Below, in pieces: positions 25,165-35,151 of a stretch of DNA of 64,000 nucleotides; positions within the stretch are counted from its first letter, which is position 1; every line of letters starts with the position of its first letter. Location: assembly GCF_035582795.1 (NCBI RefSeq), contig NC_134367.1, positions 115,778,062-115,842,061 on the forward strand, read 5' to 3'. Origin of the DNA: Mycteria americana. Taxonomy: Eukaryota; Chordata; Aves; Ciconiiformes; Ciconiidae. The translations under genes and the position numbers were made by a program. The notes beneath the pieces are model-generated. The model had not been told where the DNA came from. It worked only from the letters and a program-made list of their open reading frames with translations, and did not search any database.

Positions 25165-26693
25165 CTCTGTACTCGGGCACGGCGATGCTGCTGCTGGCAG
25201 GGAGGAAGCACGTGTTGGTCCTGTCTTTGCCCCCTGTGGGTGTCAAGTGTTAAGTCAGTTCTCAGGTTCTTCAAACGTTTGCAAGATTAATTTGATGTTT
25301 CTATTGAGACAGGGCGGTCACCAAGCTGTATGGCGAGGAAACGTGGCTCTGTTGAACTTCGTTTGCACTTCCTAAAGGATCACTAGCTATTGAGATGTGG
25401 CGTATGGAAATCAAGCAATATCACTGCTCCCACCAGGCTGCCGGGTTGAGAGCGGTGGGGGTTCTTTGTTCTCCGAGCACTGGCTGCAGCTGCAACGATG
25501 AAGAGGTCATAAACAGCATGAAGAGAATGCTGGAAATGACAAAAAAAAAAAAGAGAGAGATAGTTCGGTTTTTGAAGAAAAATCCTTGCAAAACGTATGC
25601 CTTAATGATGGGTACGTGTTAAAGTGATTGGACGTGTTTTGTTTCGCTTTATTTCAATACGCATGCCTTGAAACTCATGAAGAAGGCACGAAGTTCTACT
25701 CACGAAGCTGCAGCCTTGACCGCAAGAGACCAAGGTGGCCGAGCCAGGCCTGCCCTGGGCAGTGTTTGGCGTCACTGAGCCCAGCACCGCGTGTCTTGGT
25801 GCAGTACCACAGTGGGGTGGTTTTTTTTTTTTTGGTGCGCTTGTCTCTGGCTGAAGCAGAAGCAAGCAGAGGGCTTTCCAGCCTGGCTCTGACTCTGGAT
25901 CTCGGCACTCGTGCAGCGCTGTAATGCGCGGCTGCCCTGGGCCGGGAGCTCGCCGTGTCCCCGTCAGCGTGTCCCAGCCACCAGCCCCGCCCCACCTGCG
26001 CCCGCCTCCTCCGTCCCCCTCTGCCCTCCCGGCCGCCGCCGGGGAAGCCGGGCGGGTGCCCGGTGGGGGCGGGGCGTGTGCCCCGGGCGGGCAGCCTTAC
26101 GCTTCTTCTTAAGAGTAATTTTGTACGTTTCTACGTCACCTGTCTTCAGAGCCGTGCTGGGGGCCGGCTGTGGCCGGGGGAGCTCTCGCACGGGTGGGGC
26201 TCCGCGGGGCCGGGCGGGCCGGCGCTTAGGGCCCGGCGGGGCCGGGGCGGCTCTCCCAGGGCTTGGTGGGCGGCGGCAGGCGCGAGGCGGTGGGGCTGTC
26301 CCCCGTGGGCGAGGCGCGGGGATGTCGCACGCCCGGCGGTTCCCGCCCGCTCCGCACCAGCCGCAGCACCTCGGCGAAGGAGGGGGCGGGCGGCGGCGCC
26401 GCCGGGGCCGGGGCCGGGGCCGGGGCCCGCTCCATGGGGCGGCAGTGCCGGGAGGGCGGAGAGGGATGGACCGCTCCACCGCTGCGGGGGGGCGGGCGGT
26501 ACCACTGCTGCCGGAGGGGGAGGCGGGCAGTGCCACTGCAGGGGAGCCGGGGAAAGCGGGAGCCCCGCGCCGGGGGCAGGCCCGTCCCCGCAGCCCCCGG
26601 GGCCGCCCCGCCGCGACGCCAGGTGATGGGCGACGCAGCTGGCGGCGACAGTTGGGGGCTGAGCCCTCGGCAGCCCCACGCGCTGCGGCTGCC
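25165..26693. other. POLR1B 3' flank and PTCRA upstream region
   Basis: The first part (to about 25700) is the likely POLR1B 3' UTR; I see no AATAAA or ATTAAA in it. From about 25900 the base composition turns strongly GC-rich up to the PTCRA start. Within 80 bp of the PTCRA ATG there are two E-box-like sites, CAGGTG (about 26620) and CAGCTG (about 26636). This is notable because E-proteins are known to drive Ptcra in mouse, but such hexamers are common. This interval also joins blocks found on human 2q14 and 6p21. Confidence 0.45.
26403..26428. repeat. GGGGCC hexanucleotide tract (about 4 copies)
   Basis: About four uninterrupted GGGGCC units lie within the GC-rich sequence about 270 bp upstream of PTCRA. 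The sequence type can form G-quadruplexes on the + strand. Confidence 0.8.
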
Positions 26694-27964
26694 ATGGAGG
26701 TGCCCTGGGTGCTGCTGGCTGCCGCTCTGCTCCCGCTCCTGCCCCGTGAGTACCCCCGGGAGGGACGGGGCCGGGGACAGCCCCGGGGGGCGGGAGGGCT
26801 GGACGCCATCCAGCCTGGGTGCGAAGGCAGAGCTGGCAGCCGCGGTGGGTGGGATGCGTGGGGGATGCAGTGCCCCTAACCCCTGTCCCCCACAGCTGGC
26901 AGGGCCACTAGGCCACTGCCCACCCTGGCCCCACCACTGAGCATGGTGGTGGCTGGGCAGCGCCGGCAGCTGGTGGTCTGCGTGGTCAGCGACCTGGCTC
27001 CCGGCTCTGGCCATGCCGTTTGGATCTCCAGTGGGAATGGCAGCATCCTGCAGTCCTTTGCCTATGGGGACTCCCAGGAGGATGGTGGCACCGCCTGCGC
27101 CGTCTCCCTCCTCCCCAACGACCCACTGGCCGAGGGGGATCTCGCCTGCCACGTGGGGCCCAACAGGACCTCCCCGGCCCACAGCTCCAGCCCCATCCGC
27201 GTCACGGGTACGGCCCTGCTGCCACCCCTTCTGCCCGTCTTGCCCGCTGCTGCCTAGCCTGGTGCCCCGGTGGCCCCCGAGGATGGGGGCCGGCGGGGAG
27301 CAGGTGCAAGGCCCTGCGGGCCAACGTTGCTGCCCCAACCAGCGGGTGCAGGAAGGGGTTTGTGGCTGGCCCCACTGCACACCTGGTGCTGGGCCACTGC
27401 TGCCTCCCCAGCTGCTCTCTCATCCCACAGGCAATGAGGAGGTGGCAGAGCCGTGTCCCGGCAGCATGGCCGGTGAGTCTCTGGGTCCTGCCACTGTGGG
27501 AATATCAGTTGCCGGGAAGAAAACCTGGCTGGGCTCCTGGCAGGGACCCAGCTGGGGCCATGTGGTGGTCAGGGTGGGTCCCCGCAGCATTGTGGGGCTG
27601 GGGAAGAGGGGATGAAGCTCCATCTGGGTGGGGAGGATGGGGAAGGTGAGTCAGAGCCAGCCTGCACTCAGGGACAGCACAAGGGTGACACAAGGTGTCT
27701 CAGGGATGCGTGAGGGTGACAAAAGCCCAGGACAGGCCCTGGGCAGCCTGTTGGGCCTGAAGTCCCGTGGACACTCCCCCCGGCCTGGCCCCACCACAGA
27801 CAGGGAGGCAGCAGGGCGCCTGTGGCAGGCGTCACCCCGTCCCTTTTGTTGCAGCACCTCTGGCCCGTGCCTCAGCGGCCCTGCTCGTGGCCGTCCGGGT
27901 GGTGCTGCTGAAGGTCGCGCTTTCCGATGCCCTCCTCACCTCCATCCTCCTCACCCAGAGCTGA
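26694..27964 (+). CDS. PTCRA: Pre-T-cell antigen receptor alpha chain (pT-alpha), short-tailed
   Basis: pT-alpha pairs with a new TCR-beta chain and CD3 on immature thymocytes to signal beta-selection. Four exons join in phase (1-1-1): 26694-26745, 26896-27207, 27431-27472, 27855-27964, giving 171 aa. Seen: a hydrophobic signal peptide (1 to about 21); one Ig domain with a LPTLAPP start, the disulfide pair Cys46/Cys102 and N-glycosylation sequons at Asn65 and Asn107; a short connecting peptide with Cys130 for the TCR-beta bond; and a membrane segment with Arg150, Lys155 and Asp160 spaced five apart, exactly as I recall for human. The frame stops at Ser171, directly after this segment, so the long mammalian tail is absent. 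Cys85 is extra. The gene sits just upstream of CNPY3, as in human 6p21.1. No poly(A) hexamer follows before CNPY3, and a strong donor (GTAAGT) lies 30 bp past the stop. Confidence 0.9.
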
Positions 27965-28518
27965 GGGCCTGGGCAGAGGCCCACCCCCGAGGGGTAAGTC
28001 CCCCTGGTTTGGCCTGGGGGCGTGGAAGGTGCCTGACATATTCTGGAAGGTGGAGAGGAGACCCCCAAATGCTGGAGGGAGGGAGGGAGGGCCCCAGTGT
28101 TGTTTGGGGGTGCTGGGGGGGGATCCCGTGTGGGTGGGGAAGAGAGAGGGGCTGCCACGTTTTTGTGGGTGGCAGGGACCCGGAAGTACCCCGAATTACC
28201 CGGGGGTAGGGAGGGGGCCCGGAAGGCGGGGGGGGGGGGGGGAGGGGGGAACGGACGGACCCGGGAAGGGACCCTCCGGGCCGGGGCCATGTGCGCGCCC
28301 GCTGCCACCCACGTGGGGACTCAGCGGGGCGACCCGGAAGGGATTCTACGCCGGCCGAGCAGGCCCTCGGATCGCTCGGATTGGCTGGCGGCGGGCGGGC
28401 GGGGATTGGCCAGGCGGGCCACGCGCGCCGCCGGGATTGGCAGGTGCCGCGGGGTTGCTATGGTTACCCGTCGGGGCGGGCGGGGCGCTCCCGGAAGTCC
28501 GGCCCCGGAAGCGGAGCC
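27965..28518 (+). promoter_or_regulatory. CNPY3: CNPY3 promoter: triple inverted CCAAT, ETS and RFX-like sites
   Basis: This 554-bp gap separates PTCRA from CNPY3. Its left half is G-rich, with GGGA repeats (28076-28090) and a long G-run (about 28219-28247). Close to CNPY3, three inverted CCAAT boxes (ATTGG) lie at 28380-28384, 28405-28409 and 28436-28440, spaced 25-31 bp. They are followed by an RFX X-box-like GTTGCTATGGTTAC (about 28454-28467) and two CCGGAAG ETS-type sites near 28490-28510. There is no TATA box. The binding proteins are inferred from consensus only. Confidence 0.6.
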
Positions 28519-31500
28519 ATGGCGGCGGCGGCAGCGGCGCTGCTGCTGGCGGCGGCGGCGGCGTTGGCGGGAGGCGATGACTCGGACTGGGTGCGACTGC
28601 CCAGCAAGTGCGAGGGTAAGCGGGGCCGGGGGTGGGCCGGCGGGGCGCCTGGATCCGGCTCGCTGGGCGAAGCTGCGGTGATCGGCCGCCGCCCGCTGGC
28701 TGCTCGGGCCGGGGGGTTACTGGTGCGGGGGCTGCGGCCGCAGCCCCGAGTGCGCCCCTGCGGGCTGCCCCTCTGCCCGCCTCCTGCCTGCCCCCGCAGC
28801 CGGAGGAGAGGGGTGGGCGCAGGGTGCGGTGCAGTGGCCGCCGCTGCTGTGTGCATGGGCGGGAGCAAGTATCCACCAGTGCCCCTGCAGCGGAGCGGAG
28901 CGGAGCCGCCCGCGGCGCGTCCCTGCTGGCGGCTGTCTTCCGTCCTTCCCTAGGTGAGAGGTTTAGGGGTGCCCTGGCAGTTACTGCTGCTTCCAATAGG
29001 CACTAATCGCCCGGCGGTTCGTAGCTGGGGCTGGGCCTCTGTGCTGCTCGCAGTTCCACCTCAGTGATGCTTCCTCCCTGAGCAGCCCCTTGATTCACAG
29101 GCAGCCAAAGGCTTTGTAGGCAGTCCAGGGCAGGCCATGACGGACCTTTGCTGTCTGCCGTGGTTTCCTCTGTCGTTGCTGTGCAGGGACATGTGGAGCT
29201 TGACAGCAAAGAGAAAAAGAGGAAATGAAACTCCGGAGCTCTTTGCAAAGCTTTCCCTGCCGGGGAAGCAGCTCTGGAGACACTGACGTCTGAGCTGCGC
29301 TGTGGCACCTGCACAACCTCAGAGAAGCATCATAGCGAGCACTGACCACGCGCTGCTCCTCTTCCTGCCCAGGCTCGGAACCTGTGTCAGTGTGCAGCGA
29401 TAGCCGCGGGCAGCATCTGGATAACTGGACCCAGCAGTGAGCAATCCTGGCATGTGTGGGGACACTCAGCAGGTGTGGTGTGGAGAGGGACGTCCTCGAG
29501 GCCCAAGTCCAGAGGGACTGCAGGAAGGAGTTCTCGTCCCACCTGAGAAATGGCTGCGGTCACCTCCAGACCCTGGTGCCGGCAGAGAAAGGAAAGTGCA
29601 GGAGGTGCGCACAGGGCTTCTCGGCACATGCACGGCAGCCCTGGAGAAGCCACCTCACTCTCTTTCTGCCTGTGGCACATCTCTCCACTCCCATCATTGC
29701 CTGGGAGACGATGCAGTGGCTCATCGCTGTCAGACCGTTCCTCCTGGGGCTTGGCCCTTCTCCCAAAGCAGGGCTTGAAGAAGAGGTGGCTCCCGGCAAA
29801 CAGGAGCCCGCAGCACAGGACAAAGCTTTCTCCAGCCTCCTGGGACCCCGGCTTTGGAGGAGGAATGGCCACACCATGCCTGGTTTCCATCCCTCCGCAT
29901 TTCTGCTTGTAAACCCCCGAGATATTTCTCTTCTCTTGCTCTCTGTTTCTATAGCTCTGTTGGACTCTTTGTTACAGAAAAAATAAAGCTTTTGTTTCCT
30001 TCTTTTTTTTTAGTTTTATAAAAGAAAACATGTGCTGTGGTCTCTGCTGCAGGCAGTACCCCATGCAGTGTTGCTGGAGCTGACAGCCCCTCGTGCGGTC
30101 ACACAGTCCATAGCCAGCATCTTGTCCCGCCGCCCGGCCCACTGAGCCCTGCTGGCCACTCGGTCCCCAGCACAGCCCGTGTCCCCAGGGCGCTGGGGGA
30201 ACTGTTACAGGGTGGGATGTGCTGGTGTCATGAGGAGGAGCTGTGAGCCACGCTGGGGCTTGCACTGTGGAAATACCTCATCCTCTTCCAGGAGGAAGGG
30301 AATGGCTTGTGGCGCGGGGGCAGGGGCTTCAGTGGCTGCAAAGTGGAGCTGTCAGGAAACCTGCAGGCAGAACTGGTGCTGTCTGCCTTCCCAGCTGTGC
30401 CGTAGCAGCTGGCTGCATGGATGCACTTACACTGAAGCATTGATTCTGGCTTTCCTGCTTCAGGGGATCTCCAGTGGAATCAGTTGAGCTGTTCCCGATT
30501 ACTTCTCTGAATGGCCGAGGCGTCTGTTTTCTGCTCACGGTGGCTCTAGTGTGCCCGACTCCTGGTGCTTGTTTCTGCTGCTGTCCCATCCCCAGGTGTT
30601 GTGTCACACTGCCCATCAGAGCGGCGAAACCCCCTAACCTGCCTGTGCTTTCCTTCCCACAGTGTGCAAATACGTGGCAGTGGAGCTGAAATCCGCTTTT
30701 GAGGAGACCGGCAAGACCAAGGAGGTGATTGACACCAAGTATGGCTTCCTGGATGGGAAGGGCTCTGCTGTCAAGTACACGCAGTCGTAAGTGAAAGTGG
30801 GACGGGTGGTCTCCTGCTGTCGCTGCCTGCAGTCTGCGGAGCCGGGGGCTTTGGGAACCTGTGGGCAGGCTGCGCTGCGCGCAGCTCCTCTGAGAAAATG
30901 AAACCGTGCCAGAGCTGGTGGGGTGGGCAGGGCAGGGCAGGGCAGCCTGGGGGAGCCTGGGAGCCACAGAGCGCTCCCCCATTGCACTGGCTGGGCTGAG
31001 GCTTGCCCTGTACCCTGGCTGTTCTTGGGGGGCAGTGCCCAAGCCCTCCCTCCTCTCCGTGCAGGGACATCCGGTTAATCGAGGTGACAGAGAACATCTG
31101 CAAGCGGCTGTTGGATTACAACCTGCACAAGGAGAGGAGCGGCAGTAACAGATTCGCAAAGGTGAGGGCTGTCCTCCAGTCCCCTGCTCCCAAGCGTCCC
31201 TCACCCACCCCTGCACTGCCAGGGCACTGAACTGGGGTTCGTTCTTTCCGTCCCCTGGATCCCCTGCCAGCACCCAGCATGCGAGGCCGTGCTGCCCCCG
31301 AGTCTGGCGTGGGGTGCTGTCCTAGGGGGGGTGGGCAGGCCCTCGCCTGCATGGAGGGAGCCAGGGGCTGTCTTGCCTGGCCTGTGTCTTCCTGTTGTTT
31401 TTGGGAGCGGGTCTGGGCAGCGAGAGGGGGACTTACTGCCACTTGAACCCTCTCCTAGTAATGCTGATGCCCCAGGGACCCTGATTTTGGCTGGCTTGCA

Positions 31501-32352
31501 CGTACCTGCATCCCTGGGCAGGGTCGTGCGGCCAGCGCTGGCAGGGGAGAGCAGGAGCCCGGCAGAAGGAGCACCGCTTCACCGGGCAGCACTGCTCCCC
31601 CAGGGCATGTCGGAGACGTTCGAGACCCTGCACAACCTGGTGCACAAGGGTGTCAAGGTGGTGATGGACATTCCCTACGAGCTGTGGAACGAGACCTCCG
31701 CTGAGGTGGCTGACCTCAAAAAGCAGGTACCCGGCCTGGTGGGATTGGCTCTCGGTGGCCGCCGTGGCCTTGTGGGCTGGAGCACAGGGGGAGAGGGGCT
31801 CTGGGGGTGCGCTGCCAGGAACAGGGGACACCTGACACTGCCCTGGTCCTGGTCCTGCCCTGGCGGCACGTGGCTGGAGCTAGGTCTCCTCTCCACGCTA
31901 GTGCGACGTGCTGGTGGAGGAGTACGAAGATGTGATCGAGGACTGGTACAGGCACCACCAGATGGAGGATCTCTCCCAGTTTCTCTGCGCCGACCACGTG
32001 CTAAAAGGGAAGGACACAAGTAAGTCTTGGCTGCTGCCCGGGGCAGCGCGGGCATGCTAGGGAGGGCAGGGGAGCCCTGCCCGAGGGCAGGGGGAGCCCC
32101 GCTTCTCCCTCAGATCCCCCTCTGCCCCTCTCCTCCCCAGGCTGCCTGGCGGAGAAGTGGACTGGCAAGAAGGGTGACTTGGCAAGCGTGGGGGAGAAAC
32201 AGAGCAAGAAAAAGAGTGGGAAGAAGAAGAAGAAGGGCCGGAAGGATGAGAGCGAGGAAGCTGCCAGCCTCCCGGCCGCAGGGGAGGCCCTGGAGGAGAG
32301 CGGGGTGCAGGAGGAGGCTCCGCTCACCCACAGCCCAGCCGATGAGCTGTAG
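28519..32352 (+). CDS. CNPY3: Protein canopy homolog 3 (ER co-chaperone for Toll-like receptors)
   Basis: CNPY3 (PRAT4A) works with HSP90B1/gp96 in the ER to fold and export Toll-like receptors. Six exons join in phase: 28519-28615, 30663-30786, 31065-31161, 31604-31726, 31902-32019, 32141-32352, giving 256 aa (human 278). Seen: a signal peptide of Ala/Leu runs (1 to about 18); a saposin-like fold with Cys at LPSKCEVCKY, ENICKR, KKQCDVL, FLCADH and TSCLAEK; an N-glycosylation sequon in [10 protein letters not shown]; a Lys-rich tail ([13 protein letters not shown]); and the C-terminal ADEL, an ER-retrieval-like signal where I recall PDEL in human. The middle of the protein is almost identical to human as I recall it. 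The Ala-repeat start is the only ATG compatible with the exon 1 splice and a signal peptide. Intron 1 is 2 kb with no other gene visible in it. Head-to-tail with PTCRA and GNMT. Confidence 0.97.
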
Positions 32353-32625
32353 GCACGCAGCCCCAGCCCCCGGGGCTCACCCCGCCGTGTCCTGCGGGTA
32401 CCGAAGGCGAAGGGACTTGCGTCGTGGTGTGAGCGACGCCGGGGAGGCCGGAGCGCCCGGCCCAGACTTCCCGGCCTCGGTGCGATCCTTCCCTGCGAGC
32501 GGGGGTGTGGCGCGGAGCCGCCGACCCAGCCCTGCTGCCTCCCCGCTGGGGCTCCAGCTGCGGCGGGCCGCGGGGGCTGCCCCGGCGCCGGCTGCTCGTC
32601 CTGCCCGCACCCTGCCAGGACTGTA

Positions 32626-32631
32626 AATAAA
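32626..32631 (+). terminator. CNPY3: CNPY3 polyadenylation signal
   Basis: A canonical AATAAA lies 274 bp after the CNPY3 stop codon, followed by a T-rich stretch. It fits the 3' end of a short UTR, only about 380 bp before the GNMT start codon. Confidence 0.85.
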
Positions 32632-32699
32632 GACGTTTTCCCCAGAACCGCCGCCGCTGCCGGCCCTGCTTCACCTGCCGCGGGCGGGGGCTTCGCTGC

Positions 32700-33011
32700 G
32701 GCCGCCCGGCCCCAGCGCGGAGGGGGACGCGGGGCCCCCGGTCCGGGGCGGCGCCGGCGGCCGGACAGGCCTTGCCCCGGCGCCCCGCCCCTTTCCGGCC
32801 CCGCCCCCTCGTCCTGGGTCCGCCCCCGCCGCCGAGCCAAAGGTCGGGGCCGCGGGGGGGCGTGGCGGGAGGAGGCGGTGGGAGCGGGGATTGGCGGGGC
32901 CGCGGGAGGCGGCGGGGATTGGCGGGGCAGCGTGGGCGGGGCGCGGGCTGGGGGCGCGGCGCAGTGGAGCAGGAGCGCGGCCGGGGCCGGGGCCGGGGCC
33001 GTGTCGGCGGG
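32700..33011 (+). promoter_or_regulatory. GNMT: GNMT CpG promoter with two inverted CCAAT boxes
   Basis: The very GC-rich sequence between the CNPY3 3' end and the GNMT ATG contains two inverted CCAAT boxes, ATTGG at 32890-32894 and 32918-32922. Both sit in a GGGGATTGGCGGGG context, 28 bp apart. A GGGGCC tract follows, immediately before the start codon. There is no TATA box. The start of transcription is inferred to lie between the CCAAT pair and the ATG. Confidence 0.55.
32981..33000. repeat. GGGGCC hexanucleotide tract in the GNMT 5' UTR region
   Basis: About three GGGGCC units lie directly upstream (11 bp) of the GNMT ATG, so they are probably transcribed as 5' UTR. Confidence 0.8.
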
Positions 33012-35151
33012 ATGGTGGACAGCGTGTACCGGACGCGGTCGCTGGGGGTGGCGGCGGAGGGGCTGCCGGACCAGTACGCGGACGGGCAGGCGGCCCGCGT
33101 GTGGCAGCTGTACATCGGGGACACGCGGAGCCGCACGGCCGAGTACCGCAGCTGGCTCCTGGCGCTGCTCCGCCAGCACCGCTGCCGCTCCGTCCTCGAC
33201 GTGGCCTGCGGCACCGGGTGAGGCACCGCGCCCCGCGCCCGCCCGCCTCCCAGGTTCCCCCCCTACCCCCCCGGGTCCACCCTGGGCCCCGCTGTCCCCG
33301 GCCGTCCCCAGCGCCCCCCCCCAAGGGCCCCCTCAGCTGCCCCGGCCCCGCTGACAGCCGTGTCCCCAGGGTGGACTCCATCATGCTGCTCGAGGAGGGC
33401 TTCCAGGTGACCAGCGTCGATGCCAGCGACAAGATGCTCAAGTACGCGCTGAAGGAGCGCTGGGAGCGGCGCAAGGAGGAGCCCTTCGACCGATGGGGTG
33501 CGGGGGCTGCGGGGGCCGGGAGGGGCGTGCGGACACCAACACCCCACCCCGGCGCTGGGGGCCTCTGCTCTGGGCCCCTCGCGTGCTGTCCCCGGCCCCT
33601 CGCAGTGCTCGGGCCCCTGGTGTGGGTGCCGCTGGCCAGGTGGCCTTGCTGCAGGGATGGGCAGGGACCTGCCGGTGCTGGCTGCTCGGCTCTGCTCGGC
33701 AAGCCCGGGCCGTGACCCTCACCTGCCTGCTGGCCCCAGGCCAGATCCAGCACCCGCAGGGGCCAAGGAAGGGGTGCGTGATGCTGGGGCGGGGATCTTG
33801 CATGCAGGGGAGGCTGTTGGGTAGGTGGGCTGTCCCTGCCCTCATCCTCTCCCTTGTGCTGCAGTCATTGAGGAGGCCAACTGGCTGACACTGGAGAAGG
33901 ACCTGGAGAAGCCAGGGGACGGGTTTGACGCAGTCATCTGCCTGGGCAACTCCTTTGCGCACCTGCCTGACTTCAAAGGTGAGTTGGGGAGGGGTTGGGG
34001 GGTGTACCTATGCATGTGCACACAGCGTCTCCCAGCAGGCTGAGAACGTGCCCTAACTCATGCCATAAGTGGGGCAGTGGATTACGCACGGTGGAGTTGC
34101 TGTGTCATGGCGTGTCTCCAGGGAGGCTGAGAATGTGCCCCAGGTCATGGCATGAGTGGGGCCACTGGGTCCCGTGGTGGTGGTGGAGCTGTGTGCATCT
34201 ATGCCACATCTCTGGCAAGGCTGGAGACACACCCAAACTTGTGCCACAAGCGGGGTGGTGGGTTCCCCCCCGCGGCATGCTCTGCCACGGTGAGGCTGAG
34301 AACGTGCCTGAGCTCATACCATGGGTGGGGCTGTGGGTTCTCCAAGCTGGGGGGGGGAGTGCGGGGGGGGGGGCAGGTGTGTCTGTGTATCGGTGAGATG
34401 GGGCCCCATAGACTGTGCCATGGGGTACAGCCAGTGCCTGGGGACACCACGGCTTCTTCCCCAGGGGACCAGAGTGACCACAAGCTGGCCCTGAGGAACA
34501 TCGCTAGCATGGTGCGGCCCGGGGGTGTCCTGGTCATTGACCACCGCAACTACGATCACATCCTGGCCACGGGCTGCGCACCACCTGGCAAGAACATCTA
34601 CTACAAGGTGGGTGGCTGGCAGACCCTGCCCCATCCCACTCCGCTTTGCCCCAACCCTAGCCCCCTGGCCCCAAGGGGGCCAAGCAGGGCAGGGAGCAGG
34701 GCTGTGCCCAGGCTGGGGGCCACTGCGTCCCCGCAGGACACAGACATCCTCCTGCGGTCCCCAGAGCGACTTGACCAAAGACATCACCACCTCAGTGCTG
34801 CTGGTAAACAACAAGGCGCACATGGTGACCCTGGACTACACGGTGCAGGTCCCCCCCACCGAGGTGGGGGCAGCCCCAGAGCTGAGGTGAGAGGGGCCAC
34901 AGGGGTGGCTCCCAGCACGGGGGGGTGGCTGGCGCCGTGCCCTGCTGTCCCCCACCTCACCATCGTTGCCTCCTTGCAGCAAGTTTCGGCTCTCGTACTA
35001 CCCGCACCGGCTGGAGGCCTTCACGGCCCTGCTGAAAGGCGCCTTCCAGGGGAAGTGCCAGCACAGCGTCCTGGGCGACTTCCAGCCCTACACGCCGGGG
35101 CAGGCCCACGTCCCCTGCTACTTCATCCATGTCGTGAAGAAGACGGCCTGA
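33012..35151 (+). CDS. GNMT: Glycine N-methyltransferase
   Basis: GNMT transfers the S-adenosylmethionine methyl group to glycine, giving sarcosine and S-adenosylhomocysteine. It buffers the SAM/SAH ratio in liver cytosol and binds 5-methyl-tetrahydrofolate as an inhibitor. Six exons join in phase: 33012-33217, 33370-33497, 33865-33978, 34465-34607, 34765-34886, 34980-35151, giving 294 aa (human 295). Seen: the N-terminus [17 protein letters not shown], involved in tetramer assembly; the SAM-binding motif VLDVACGTG (61-69); [38 protein letters not shown]; and the C-terminal CQHSVLGDF and CYFIHVVKK. All match human closely as I recall it. The start codon is fixed by the conserved N-terminus. 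Intron 3 carries a degenerate minisatellite. No AATAAA is seen between the stop and the convergent PEX6 3' end, so its poly(A) site is unknown. Confidence 0.98.
34025..34350. repeat. Degenerate minisatellite, about 83-94 bp unit, 4 copies
   Basis: Four diverged units start near 34028, 34113, 34207 and 34290. Each has a TCTCC/GGCAAGGCTGAGAA-type head, a CTCATGCCA(T)AAGTGGGGC-type middle and a variable tail. They lie in GNMT intron 3 between the exon 3 donor and exon 4. The copies differ by substitutions and small indels, which indicates some age. Confidence 0.75.

Noticed and set aside
26100-26690. A separate gene in the GC-rich block before PTCRA
   Set aside because: Open frames on both strands are low complexity. 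There is no splice-supported exon, and the block reads as a promoter/CpG island.
28616-30662. An independent gene inside CNPY3 intron 1 (for example the frames at 29387-29986)
   Set aside because: No frame resembles a known family, and neighbouring AATAAA hexamers are not enough. Treated as intron.
32001-33753. Minus-strand frames of 300-392 codons over the GNMT promoter and exon 1
   Set aside because: They overlap conserved GNMT coding sequence and the CNPY3 last exon in antisense, and the protein sequence has no recognisable motif.
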